DNA of 64,000 nucleotides from Undibacterium sp049340185 (GTDB taxonomy: Bacteria; Pseudomonadota; Gammaproteobacteria; Burkholderiales; Burkholderiaceae_D). The translations under genes were made by a program, and so were the position numbers. Each line of letters opens with the position of its first letter. The stretch's first letter is position 1. The notes beneath the pieces are model-generated. The model ran no database searches. It saw only the letters and a list, made by a program, of their open reading frames with translations, and was not told the origin of the DNA. Location of the stretch: positions 1 to 64,000 of the forward strand of contig NZ_JBMPPC010000012.1 of NCBI RefSeq assembly GCF_049340185.1, written 5' to 3'. Positions 36,473 to 44,820 of this stretch are shown here, in pieces.

Positions 36473-37111
36473 TTACTTACCCGCGGCGGCAGCCTGTGCC
36501 GCCAAATTGCCGATAGCCTGCCAGTCGCCCGCATTGATCAGATTGGCCGGACACATCCAAGAGCCGCCGACACACAGGATATTTTTTTGTTGCAGCAACG
36601 CGGGCGTCGCCTCAACCGCAACGCCACCAGTGAGGCAAAAACGCACATCAGGGAAAGGACCGCCTAAAGCTTTGGCCATTTTGGTACTGCCGACGATATC
36701 GGAGGGGAACAACTTAACCACATCAAAACCATGCTCCAGCGCCAGCATCAGGTCACTCGCGCCACCGACACCGGGGAAGTAAGGTAAGCCTGACTCTGCC
36801 GCTGCCTTTGCCAGTGCCGGCGTGATGCCAGGACTGATGCCGAATGCGGCACCGGCGTATTTCACGGCATCCAGTTGCGCATAGGTCAAAATCGTTCCGG
36901 CACCGACCGTCACATCCGGGCAAGCCTTCACCACTTCACGCAATACCGTCATTGCATTCGGCGTACGCAGTGTGATCTCAACCGCGGGCAAACCGTTTTC
37001 TGCCAGAGTCGTTACACAACGAATCGCCTGATCCACATCATCCGTCACCAGAATCGGCAACACGCGGATTTGTTCTAATTGCTGAATGATGCTTTGTTTG
37101 GTGTGAATCAT
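36473..37111 (-). CDS. eda: KDPG aldolase (2-keto-3-deoxy-6-phosphogluconate aldolase)
   Basis: 212-residue class I aldolase that splits KDPG into pyruvate and glyceraldehyde-3-phosphate, the last Entner-Doudoroff step. The Schiff-base lysine K133 is in FDVVKLFPS, the catalytic E45 in AVEITLRTP, and GAGTIL and the phosphate-binding glycine-rich loop CLTGGV are present. It lies 68 bases downstream of edd on the same strand, so the two are co-transcribed. Control by HexR through the edd promoter is likely. Confidence 0.96.
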   Translation of the reverse strand: MIHTKQSIIQQLEQIRVLPILVTDDVDQAIRCVTTLAENGLPAVEITLRTPNAMTVLREVVKACPDVTVGAGTILTYAQLDAVKYAGAAFGISPGITPALAKAAAESGLPYFPGVGGASDLMLALEHGFDVVKLFPSDIVGSTKMAKALGGPFPDVRFCLTGGVAVEATPALLQQKNILCVGGSWMCPANLINAGDWQAIGNLAAQAAAAGK

Positions 37112-37151
37112 GATGGTCTCGCTCCCGCTGTATAGGTAAATGATGCTTTAA

Positions 37152-37183
37152 TTGCTTAGTCGCTTAGCCGCTTAATCGCTTAA
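37152..37183. repeat. 8-bp tandem repeat at the edd stop codon
   Basis: Four head-to-tail copies of an 8-base unit, TTGCTTAG, TCGCTTAG, CCGCTTAA and TCGCTTAA, lie between edd and eda; the edd stop codon falls within the last copy. The slippage-prone array could alter the C-terminal end of Edd or the spacing to eda. Confidence 0.7.
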
Positions 37184-39042
37184 TCAATAAACAAGGTTGA
37201 TGCGCCATGTTCAGGCGCTGTCACGACCCGGCGCTGCGCGGCAAACAACTCACGGCCGTAATCAAAAGTCTCGGTAGCAGATGGCTGGCGCACTGTACGA
37301 CTTGCCCATTCCGCCTCACCGACCAGAGCACGCAGCTCACCCGTATGAACATTGACTTCAATCAGGTCGCCATCGCGCACTTTGCCTAGCGGTCCACCCT
37401 GTGCAACCTCGGGACTCACATGCAAAGCCGCAGGAATTTTGCCGCTGGCACCGGACATACGACCATCCGTCACCAGCGCAACCTTATAACCCGCCGACAT
37501 CAGACTGCCGAGCACCGGCGTGAAGTGATGCAGCTCTGGCATTCCATTTGCCTGCGGCCCCTGAAAAATCACGACAGCGACAAAATCCTTGTTCAACTGA
37601 CCTGCTTTATATGCACCAACTAATGCGTCCTGTGACTCAAATACAATTGCCGGCGCACGCACGATCCATGCGTCTTCCGGCACGGCAGAGGCTTTCACAA
37701 TCGCACGACCGAGATTGCCCTGCAACAGACGTAAGCCGCCCGTCGCAGCAAACGGCTCCGTCACATTCCGCACGACGTCTTTATTTGTAGAAACTGCCGG
37801 AGAAGCGTGCCACTGAACTTGATTGCCAGCGGCACCTTCGACCAGTGCCGGACGATTGATATGCCCTGCCAGACCTTGATCGCCATATACCGTTTTAACA
37901 TCTGCATGCATCAGGCCAGCAGACAGCAATTCACGAATGACAAATGTCGGTCCGCCTGCATCTTCAAACGCGTTCACATCTGCCGTGCCGTTCGGATAAA
38001 CACGGGTCAGCAACGGGATCACTGACGACAATTCATCAAAGTCCTGCCAGTCAATCAGAATACCGGCAGCACGCGCTACCGCAATCCAGTGAATCGTATG
38101 ATTAGTAGAGCCACCAGTTGCCAGCAGAGAAATCACGGCATTGACGATAGTTTTTTCATTCACCAATTCGCCAATCGGTGTGTAGTTGCCGCTGTGCTCG
38201 GTCAATTGCAATATGCGCTCGACCGCCGCGTCGGTCAGTACGTGGCGCAAAGGATCGCTCGGATGGACAAAAGCGGCACCAGGCAGATGCAAGCCCATCG
38301 CCTCTAACAGCATCTGATTACTATTTGCGGTTCCGTAGAAAGTACATGTACCAGCACTGTGATACGCCGCACTCTCGGCCGCCAGCAGTTCTTCTTTAGT
38401 TGCCTTGCCTTGGGCATAGCGCTCACGCACGGCAGCTTTCTCTTTATTCGACAGGCCAGACCCCATCGGACCTGCAGGAATAAAAATAGTTGGCAAATGG
38501 CCGAATGCCAGCGTACCGATCAATAAGCCCGGCACAATCTTGTCGCAGATTCCCAGACATAAAGTAGCGTCAAAAGCGTCATGCGATAAAGCCACCGCGG
38601 TCGCCTGCGCAATCACATCGCGCGAAAACAGCGACAACTCCATGCCAGGACGACCTTGCGTCACGCCGTCACACATCGCAGGCACTGCACCGGCGACTTG
38701 CGCGGTGCCGCCAAAGCGCAAGGCTGCCTGGCGGATTTGTTGCGGATAGGATTCGTAAGGCTGATGTGCGGACAACATGTCGTTGTAGGCAGTGACGATA
38801 CCGATATTCGGTTTTTGCGCCTGATTCAGCCAGATCTTGGTGCCGCTATCCATCGCGGCATTGGCGTGCGCCTGATTGGCACAAGACAGACTTGCGCGGC
38901 GCGGACCACGTCCCGCCATTTTCTGAATCCGCGCCAGATAGGCGCTGCGCAAAGTCTTGCTGCGCTCAGCAATACGCTGCGTAACGCGGGCGACGACGGG
39001 ATGAATTTCTGGTGTGATCAGTGCGGAAGTAGATGTTGTCAT
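37180..39042 (-). CDS. edd: 6-phosphogluconate dehydratase
   Basis: 620-residue iron-sulphur dehydratase of the IlvD/Edd family that turns 6-phosphogluconate into KDPG. Cysteines of the cluster site are visible in PAMCDGVTQGRPGMELS and LCLGICDKIVPG, followed by TCTFYGTANSNQM and the C-terminal DGRMSGASGKIPAALHVSPEA-like segment. Length matches Edd rather than IlvD. It heads the edd-eda unit, divergent from zwf, sharing a 406-base control region with a HexR-like operator. Confidence 0.97.
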   Translation of the reverse strand: MTTSTSALITPEIHPVVARVTQRIAERSKTLRSAYLARIQKMAGRGPRRASLSCANQAHANAAMDSGTKIWLNQAQKPNIGIVTAYNDMLSAHQPYESYPQQIRQAALRFGGTAQVAGAVPAMCDGVTQGRPGMELSLFSRDVIAQATAVALSHDAFDATLCLGICDKIVPGLLIGTLAFGHLPTIFIPAGPMGSGLSNKEKAAVRERYAQGKATKEELLAAESAAYHSAGTCTFYGTANSNQMLLEAMGLHLPGAAFVHPSDPLRHVLTDAAVERILQLTEHSGNYTPIGELVNEKTIVNAVISLLATGGSTNHTIHWIAVARAAGILIDWQDFDELSSVIPLLTRVYPNGTADVNAFEDAGGPTFVIRELLSAGLMHADVKTVYGDQGLAGHINRPALVEGAAGNQVQWHASPAVSTNKDVVRNVTEPFAATGGLRLLQGNLGRAIVKASAVPEDAWIVRAPAIVFESQDALVGAYKAGQLNKDFVAVVIFQGPQANGMPELHHFTPVLGSLMSAGYKVALVTDGRMSGASGKIPAALHVSPEVAQGGPLGKVRDGDLIEVNVHTGELRALVGEAEWASRTVRQPSATETFDYGRELFAAQRRVVTAPEHGASTLFID

Positions 39043-39448
39043 GGCAGACTAGCCTCATGCTTTTTTCGGATACTGTAAAGATAGCATAAAACCTAAATTT
39101 CTGTAACAAACTTTCAGTTAATCAAATATTTTCATGAATTTCACGTAAAAATGACAAATTTATCGTAATGAAACTACATTTTTGATTAGATTCTGGCATA
39201 ATCAAGAAAAATAAAAGCAATGCGTAAGGCATATAAATGCGTTTCATCAGTGGGCTTTACCAGCATAAGTAAAATAAGTATGGATAAGTTAAGCAAAAAA
39301 TTAAGTAAAAAAGTATGCTCAGGTGCGGCTGAGTACCCTGAATACAGCTAAAAAGCCCGGGCAACATAGCGCCTACACCGTGCTATCGCAATGCCTGTTT
39401 ATTCTGTCGACATCATCATTTACAACTCAGAACAACCTTGGAGTCAGC
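39043..39448. other. Divergent edd/zwf control region
   Basis: An AT-rich region of about 400 bases between the edd and zwf starts. It contains the HexR-like operator at 39163-39178 and a -10-like CATAAT at 39197-39202 facing zwf. The longer zwf frame (from 39323) runs into it but looks untranslated. No other gene is visible. Confidence 0.6.
39163..39178. promoter_or_regulatory. HexR-like operator
   Basis: The minus-strand sequence TGTAGTTTCATTACGA matches the HexR consensus TGTAATTAAATTACA at 11 of 15 positions and keeps both TGTA/TTAC ends. It overlaps the -35 position expected for the CATAAT at 39197, so a bound repressor would block zwf transcription; HexR itself is encoded at 41806. Confidence 0.65.
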
Positions 39449-40918
39449 ATGACCACATTTGTATTGTTTGGCGGCACCGGCGATCTTGCCAAGCGCAAGA
39501 TTATCCCTGCCCTGTATAGCGCCTTTGTCAATGGTCGTTTGGATGCTGATTTTCAATTTATCGGTGCCGCACGCGAGGCCTTGTCCGATGAAGACTTCCG
39601 CAGCCGTGTCGCGGCCAGCATAGAATCGTATGGCGCCAAGACCGAGGATAAAGATGCGGGTCACAGCGAAAAAACAGCCGCCTTCCTGGCGCTGACGCAT
39701 TACTCCAAAATCGATGCGCGCGAAGCCAGCGACTTTGATGCGCTTAAAAAACAAATCAAAACCAGCGATACCAATGCGACGCTGTTCTATCTGGCGACCG
39801 GCCCCGATCTGTTCGTCCCTATCGTAGAACAACTCTCCAAGCATGGCCTGGTCGAAGGTAACGCCCGTGTCGTGCTGGAAAAACCGCTGGGCCGCGATGC
39901 TCAGTCGGCCAAAGAAATTAATGCTTCATTACGCAGCTATCTGCGCGAAAACCAGATCTATCGTATCGATCATTACCTCGGTAAAGAGATGGTGCAAAAT
40001 CTGCTGGCCTTGCGTTTCGCCAATGCGTTTCTCGAACCGCTATGGAATCGCAAATCGATCCAGGACGTACAAATTTCGATCTCAGAACAAGTCGGTGTTG
40101 AATCACGCGGCGACTTTTACGATCGTACCGGTGCTCTGCGCGACATGGTGCAAAATCATTTGCTGCAACTCGTCTCTATCGTTGCAATGGAACCGCCAGT
40201 CAATGCCAATCCCGATGCGATCCGTGATGAAAAAGTTAAAGTGCTGCGCGCCCTGCGTAAATTTACTCCGGAAGATATCAGCAAAAAAACCGTACGCGGC
40301 CAGTATCGCGCTGGTGCGGTTGATGGTCAGCCAGTGATTTCATATCAGGCGGAACCTGGCGTGCCACCTGCGTCGCGCACGGAAACCTTTGTTGCAATCA
40401 AGGCAGAGATCGATAACTGGCGCTGGGCTGGCGTGCCATTTTATCTGCGCACTGGTAAGCGCATGGCGAGTCGCAGCGCTGAGATCACGATTAATTTCAA
40501 ACCGATTCCGTATTCGATTTTTGGCAGTTCACAAAGTAATTTACGCTCGAACCGCCTGGTCATTTCTTTGCAACCGGAAGAAAGCGTACAACTGTTTTTA
40601 AAAGCCAAAGAACCAGGTGAAGGCATACGCTTATCCGACGTCGCCCTGAATCTGGATTTTGCTGAAGCCTCGAATTCACGCCGGGTTGAATCCTATGAAC
40701 GCCTGTTACTTGATGCGATGCATGGCGATCTGACGCTGTTCGTGCGTGATGATGAGCTCGGTGCGGCATGGGCATGGATTGACCCGATCATGACTGCATG
40801 GCAGAACGATAGCGAAGGACTGAAATCCTATATCGCCGGTAGCTGGGGTCCATCGGCGTCCAGTTATTTGCTTGCGCAAAACGGTGCAGCCTGGGGTGAA
40901 GAATATGTTGAAGGCTGA
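39449..40918 (+). CDS. zwf: Glucose-6-phosphate 1-dehydrogenase
   Basis: 489-residue enzyme that oxidises glucose-6-phosphate to 6-phosphogluconolactone and makes NAD(P)H, the entry step of the Entner-Doudoroff and pentose phosphate routes. The nucleotide-binding GGTGDLAKRK (8-17), the substrate motif RIDHYLGKEMVQNLL and the structural YLRTGKRM are present. The ATG at 39449 has GGAG at good spacing; the frame from 39323 adds 42 residues without family support. It overlaps the start of pgl, so the two are translated together. Confidence 0.97.
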   Translation: MTTFVLFGGTGDLAKRKIIPALYSAFVNGRLDADFQFIGAAREALSDEDFRSRVAASIESYGAKTEDKDAGHSEKTAAFLALTHYSKIDAREASDFDALKKQIKTSDTNATLFYLATGPDLFVPIVEQLSKHGLVEGNARVVLEKPLGRDAQSAKEINASLRSYLRENQIYRIDHYLGKEMVQNLLALRFANAFLEPLWNRKSIQDVQISISEQVGVESRGDFYDRTGALRDMVQNHLLQLVSIVAMEPPVNANPDAIRDEKVKVLRALRKFTPEDISKKTVRGQYRAGAVDGQPVISYQAEPGVPPASRTETFVAIKAEIDNWRWAGVPFYLRTGKRMASRSAEITINFKPIPYSIFGSSQSNLRSNRLVISLQPEESVQLFLKAKEPGEGIRLSDVALNLDFAEASNSRRVESYERLLLDAMHGDLTLFVRDDELGAAWAWIDPIMTAWQNDSEGLKSYIAGSWGPSASSYLLAQNGAAWGEEYVEG

Positions 40919-41594
40919 GAGCATGGTGCTACATAGCTTTGCCAGCTTTGAGGAACTCAGCGAAGCCCTGGTTGCTGAATGGTTAGGCATTATCGATACC
41001 GCAGCATTGGCGCGGCTCCCAGCCTATTTTGCCCTTGCAGGCGGCTCCACGCCTGCGCCTCTATATCGCCGACTCGATCAATTGCTGTCGCATCGTGACA
41101 GCAATAACGTGAAATTGGTTGCGACTGATGAGCGTTGGGTGGATGATGCGGATGCGCAAAGTAATGAAGGCCTGTTCAAACAAAGCATGGCGCAATCGTA
41201 TGGCAAGCAATGGAAATTGATCTCGCTGAAAAATGCCGCGCGTACACCAGAGGTAGCGACGGAAGCGATCAGTCATCGTCTGGACGAACAGATTCCGCAA
41301 GCGTTCAGCGCGGTCTTGCTCGGCATGGGTGCGGATGGGCATATTGCCTCGCTATTTCCCGGCGCACCAACTCAGCATGATGACCTGGCTTGTCTGGCAG
41401 CACTGCATCCGCAAACCCGCCAAAGCCGCATGTCTCTGTCACTGCCACGCTTGCTGAATACAGACAGGATCTGGCTCGTGATCACTGGAGCAGAGAAGCG
41501 CCGTGTTCTGGAAAATGCAGCAGAAACATCTTTACCCGTCGCCGCGTTATTGCATGAAGCCCGTTGCGATATTGACGTATTTTGGTGTCCATAA
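40905..41594 (+). CDS. pgl: 6-phosphogluconolactonase
   Basis: About 229 residues. It hydrolyses 6-phosphogluconolactone, the product of Zwf, to 6-phosphogluconate. The family motifs YFALAGGSTPAPLYRRL and LLGMGADGHIASLFPG are present, with KLVATDERWVDD between. The ATG at 40905 overlaps the zwf stop by 14 bases and has GGGGTGAAG upstream; an ATG at 40923 (MVLHSF) is a possible alternative. It is followed by a short broken-looking frame and then hexR on the same strand. Confidence 0.93.
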   Translation: MLKAESMVLHSFASFEELSEALVAEWLGIIDTAALARLPAYFALAGGSTPAPLYRRLDQLLSHRDSNNVKLVATDERWVDDADAQSNEGLFKQSMAQSYGKQWKLISLKNAARTPEVATEAISHRLDEQIPQAFSAVLLGMGADGHIASLFPGAPTQHDDLACLAALHPQTRQSRMSLSLPRLLNTDRIWLVITGAEKRRVLENAAETSLPVAALLHEARCDIDVFWCP

Positions 41595-41620
41595 TCCGAA
41601 ATTGCTCATAAGGAGTTGAG

Positions 41621-41748
41621 ATGATGACAGAGATATTTGCCGAGGAAGTTTTGATGTGGATTTTGATTTGACTGCAGCGCTCATGGCTAACATGAGCAAG
41701 GAATCAACCGCACCACAACTGGCAAATACGCCGTCAGCGCTCAAATAG
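41621..41748 (+). pseudogene. Short reading frame interrupted by a frameshift between pgl and hexR
   Basis: A strong ribosome site (AAGGAG, 41610-41615) precedes ATG ATG. The frame encodes MMTEIFAEEVLMWILI and stops at 41671. If one base is re-read at the GTTTTG run (41648-41653), it continues as ..EEVFDVDFDLTAALMANM.. to a stop at 41748, giving 42 residues. It is either a decayed small gene, a base-calling error, or a -1 frameshift. The family is unknown. Confidence 0.4.
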
Positions 41749-41805
41749 CACCGAGAGTGTGCCTGATGGACAATCTCGGATAACAATAAGTGATTATAAA
41801 AAGCC

Positions 41806-42702
41806 ATGCCAAATTCTGCATCCCGTCTTCTCGATCCAAAGCCGATTCCCTCTGAAAAAGGTTTGCTGGCGCGCATACGTACTGCCAGTACGGCGCTGAG
41901 TCGTGCCGAGCGGCAGGTTGCGGAGTTTTTATTACAGAAACCGCATGATGCACTAGAGATGTCGATCCGCGTTCTGGCGCAGGCTTGTGATGTCAGCGAG
42001 CCCACGGTTGCACGCTTTTCACAGTCGATGGGATTTGATGGCTTCAAGACTTTTAAGCTCGCATTTGCCAAGAGTCTGGCGACCGGCATTCCGTTTTTGC
42101 ATCTTGATGTCAATCAGGCCGATTCGGTACGTGATGTGCTACCAAAAGTATTTGACCGCACCATTGCCGCATTGATGGAAGCTCGTAATTCAGCCAACAC
42201 TGCAAGCTTTGAAGCCGCAGTCAACCTGCTGTCACGTGCGCGCCGGATTGAATGTTATGGTCTTGGTTATTCAGGTGCGCTGGCAATCGATGCGCAGTTA
42301 AAATTTTTCCGGTTCGGCATTCCTACGACTGTCTTTTGCGATGCCCATTTACAGGCGCAATCCGCATCCTTGTTAAACAGTGATTGTGTGGTCGTCGCCT
42401 TCTCACGTACCGGTCGCACCCGCGACATGATACGCAGCGTGCAGCTCGCCAAAGGTGCCGGTGCCAAAGTGCTGGTGCTATGCGCCAGTGGCGGCCCGCT
42501 GGCGGAACTCGCTGACGTCCACCTCAGTGTCGACGTCGAAGAAGATCCCGATATCTACACCCCGATGACTTCGCGCCTCGCCCACCTGACCTACATCGAC
42601 GCCCTCGCCGTCGCGGTCACTCTGCAGCGAGGCCCGGCAGCAATTGATATGCTAGAGCGTGCCAAGGCCAGCATCAGCGAAAAACGGCTCGATTCAAAAT
42701 AG
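41806..42702 (+). CDS. hexR: HexR-type MurR/RpiR family transcriptional regulator
   Basis: 298 residues. An N-terminal helix-turn-helix domain of the RpiR type (about 20-95, with LAQACDVSEPTVARFSQSMGF) is followed by a SIS sugar-phosphate-binding domain (about 125-265; YGLGYSGALAIDAQLKFFR and FSRTGRTRDMI). HexR proteins repress central carbon genes and release DNA when they bind KDPG. Its position behind zwf-pgl and the HexR-like site between edd and zwf agree with control of the whole block. It begins 211 bases after pgl. Confidence 0.92.
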   Translation: MPNSASRLLDPKPIPSEKGLLARIRTASTALSRAERQVAEFLLQKPHDALEMSIRVLAQACDVSEPTVARFSQSMGFDGFKTFKLAFAKSLATGIPFLHLDVNQADSVRDVLPKVFDRTIAALMEARNSANTASFEAAVNLLSRARRIECYGLGYSGALAIDAQLKFFRFGIPTTVFCDAHLQAQSASLLNSDCVVVAFSRTGRTRDMIRSVQLAKGAGAKVLVLCASGGPLAELADVHLSVDVEEDPDIYTPMTSRLAHLTYIDALAVAVTLQRGPAAIDMLERAKASISEKRLDSK

Positions 42703-42799
42703 AGTAAGTCCTGAATAAAGCAGTACCGCATCACAAAAAGGCAGATCGTCATACAATGATGAATTATGTCCATGTTAGCGACTAGGCCACTTTCCCACC

Positions 42800-43741
42800 A
42801 TGATGCAAACCCTGATACAACTCGCCCATCAATACGGCCTGATCATTGTCTTTAGCAATGTCTTGCTGATGCAATTGGGGCTGCCGATTCCGACGGTGCC
42901 GACGCTGATTGTGTCAGGCACACTGGCAGCCGATGGTCACGTGTCTCTGGCGGCCTTGCTGGCGGTAACGGTATTGGCAAGTCTGATCGGTGACACGGTG
43001 TGGTATCTGATTGGGCAGCGTCACGGTTTGCGGGTCATGACTTTTTTATGCCGACTGTCGCTGTCACCGGACTCCTGCGTGCGCCAGACAGAGACGCGTT
43101 TTGAACGCTGGGGATTGACCACGCTGCTGGTGGCGAAATTTATCCCTGGCCTGTCTCTGATCGTCGCGCCGATGGCGGGAGCGTTGCGCTTGCCTCGACT
43201 GGCATTTTTATTCTTTGATGCGATCGGAATATTTTTATGGGCAAGCCTGGCAATCGGCTTTGGCTGGTTATTCCATCCGGATATTGAGCTGATCAGCCGT
43301 CAGTTTATGGGACTGGGTAATGGCGCGCTGCTGATCGCCGGCATCGCTTTGCTCGCGTACATCAGCTATAAATGGTGGCAGCGCTGGCGCTTTCAGAAAA
43401 TTCTGGCCATCGCCCGCATCAGCGTCAATGAGCTGGTCGACATGATGGATTCTGGTAACACACCGGTGATCGTCGATATTCGCTCACCATCGGTGCGTAC
43501 TCTCGACGCAAGGCATATTCCGGGGGCAAAGATGATTGCGCTGAATGAGTGGCAAACACTGATCCCGCATGTCCGGCCAGAGAGCGATATTGTGGTGTAT
43601 TGCAATTGTCCGAACGAAGCCTCTGCAGCACAGATGGTAAAACTGTTGATGGGACGTGGCTATAAACGGGCGCGGCCATTACTTGGCGGCTTAGATGCCT
43701 GGGTAGAAGCTGGTCACGAAATCCATACCTATCCATCATGA
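42800..43741 (+). CDS. DedA-family membrane protein fused to a rhodanese domain
   Basis: 313 residues. Residues 1-195 form a DedA/SNARE-associated (VTT) membrane domain, with FERWGLTTLLVAKFIPGLSLIVAPMAGALR near 101-130. Residues about 205-313 form a rhodanese domain (VIVDIRSP, RHIPGAKMIALNEW) with candidate active cysteine C268 in VVYCNCPNEAS. DedA proteins are linked to lipid-carrier flipping and membrane energisation; the fused rhodanese would face the cytoplasm and could carry sulphane sulphur. Such fusions occur in Burkholderiales. No strong ribosome site is seen; the second ATG (42803) is equally possible. Confidence 0.9.
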   Translation: MMQTLIQLAHQYGLIIVFSNVLLMQLGLPIPTVPTLIVSGTLAADGHVSLAALLAVTVLASLIGDTVWYLIGQRHGLRVMTFLCRLSLSPDSCVRQTETRFERWGLTTLLVAKFIPGLSLIVAPMAGALRLPRLAFLFFDAIGIFLWASLAIGFGWLFHPDIELISRQFMGLGNGALLIAGIALLAYISYKWWQRWRFQKILAIARISVNELVDMMDSGNTPVIVDIRSPSVRTLDARHIPGAKMIALNEWQTLIPHVRPESDIVVYCNCPNEASAAQMVKLLMGRGYKRARPLLGGLDAWVEAGHEIHTYPS

Positions 43742-43800
43742 CCGCTTAGCCGAAGATAAGCTGAGGGCGTAGCTGTACGATCTGCATAATCTACAGCCAT

Positions 43801-43848
43801 AATGTATCAGGGGTCTTAGCTGGTTTCAGCTAAGACCCCTGATACATT
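43801..43848. repeat. 22-bp perfect palindrome with 4-base loop
   Basis: A perfect 22-base-pair stem (43801-43822 with 43827-43848; arms begin AATGTATCAGGGGTC) surrounds the loop GTTT. It lies between the converging DedA-rhodanese and ribA genes and has no T-tail. It may terminate both genes or be a REP-like mobile palindrome. Confidence 0.85.
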
Positions 43849-43874
43849 GTCAAATCAAGACCGTCCAACACTCA

Positions 43875-44507
43875 TCACAGTTCTGGCTGTATCAGGTGCC
43901 CTAATTTGGTCGCCTTGGTGCTGAGATAGCGCTCATTATGCGGATTACGGCGGATGATCAGCGGGATGTGTTCTTTGACTGTAATTTTCAGACCTTCCAT
44001 CGCGGCAATTTTGCGAGGGTTGTTCGTCATCAGTTTGAGGGAACTGATCCCCAGATGTTTTAACATAGGATCGCATAAGCTGTAGTTGCGCAGATCAGCG
44101 GCAAAACCGAGTTGCTGATTTGCCTCGACGGTATCGGCGCCCTGGTCCTGCAAGTGGTAAGCGCGTACCTTGTTCAGCAGACCAATCCCACGGCCCTCCT
44201 GACGCAGATACAGCAACACGCCACGACCCTCTTGCGCAATTTTTTGTAATGCCATTTCTAGCTGAGGTCCGCAATCACAGCGCAAGCTAAACAAAGCATC
44301 GCCAGTCAGACATTCGGAATGTATACGCGCCAGCACTGGCTCGCCGTCTGCAACGTCACCCAAGCTTAAAGCGATATGCTCTTTACCGGTATCCGGCTCC
44401 ACAAAGGCATGCATCTGAAAAGTTGCCCAGGTCGTCGGCAAATTGCAGGACGTTACGTACTCTAATGCCTGAGCTGAAATACTCACAGGCGTGTCAATGC
44501 TAGACAT
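43875..44507 (-). CDS. ribA: GTP cyclohydrolase II
   Basis: 210-residue zinc enzyme that opens GTP to start riboflavin synthesis. Zinc cysteines C66, C77 and C79 are in RIHSECLTGDALFSLRCDCG, and the catalytic phrase YLRQEGRGIGLLNKVRAY and MTNNPRK are present. It is the stand-alone RibA form, without a RibB domain. No FMN riboswitch is visible in front of it, and no other rib gene lies nearby. Confidence 0.96.
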   Translation of the reverse strand: MSSIDTPVSISAQALEYVTSCNLPTTWATFQMHAFVEPDTGKEHIALSLGDVADGEPVLARIHSECLTGDALFSLRCDCGPQLEMALQKIAQEGRGVLLYLRQEGRGIGLLNKVRAYHLQDQGADTVEANQQLGFAADLRNYSLCDPMLKHLGISSLKLMTNNPRKIAAMEGLKITVKEHIPLIIRRNPHNERYLSTKATKLGHLIQPEL

Positions 44508-44820
44508 AAATTTCTCACGGATTATTCTGAATGGACTTACGCAAAATGATTTGCTTTGTTACTATTTTTGTAATGATGGCGATGAACCGCATTGGCAAGA
44601 GTATAAACGACCACGGACTTTTGCACCCTGATGGCGCACAAGCTCTAGAGCGGTTCGTCCAAATCACCTGACTTTATCTGCTTACTTCCAAGATATATGG
44701 GCACATCCGGAATTTCCAAGCGTACTCAGGCATCAATAAAAAAACCCACGGTTTTCGTGGGTTTTAATAAGAGAGCAGATCTGTTTTTACTTTTGCTCTT
44801 ACTGAATTCTTGAAGTTGCC
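44508..44820. other. Intergenic region between ribA and fbp
   Basis: About 310 bases. It contains the fbp terminator at 44738-44765 and presumably the ribA promoter nearer 44510-44600. No RNA gene or further frame is visible. Confidence 0.45.
44738..44765 (-). terminator. Rho-independent terminator of fbp
   Basis: AAAACCCACG pairs with CGTGGGTTTT around a 5-base loop; the minus strand continues with T, giving a run of about seven. It lies 56 bases past the fbp stop codon. Confidence 0.88.

Noticed and set aside
37152..37183. CRISPR-like short array
   Set aside because: The unit is only 8 bases with no spacers; it is a simple tandem repeat.
41547..42113. Minus-strand frame opposite hexR
   Set aside because: HexR has complete HTH and SIS motifs on the other strand; this frame has no family features.
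43875..44600. FMN riboswitch in front of ribA
   Set aside because: The upstream bases do not show the conserved multi-stem pattern, and the interval is too short of matching elements.
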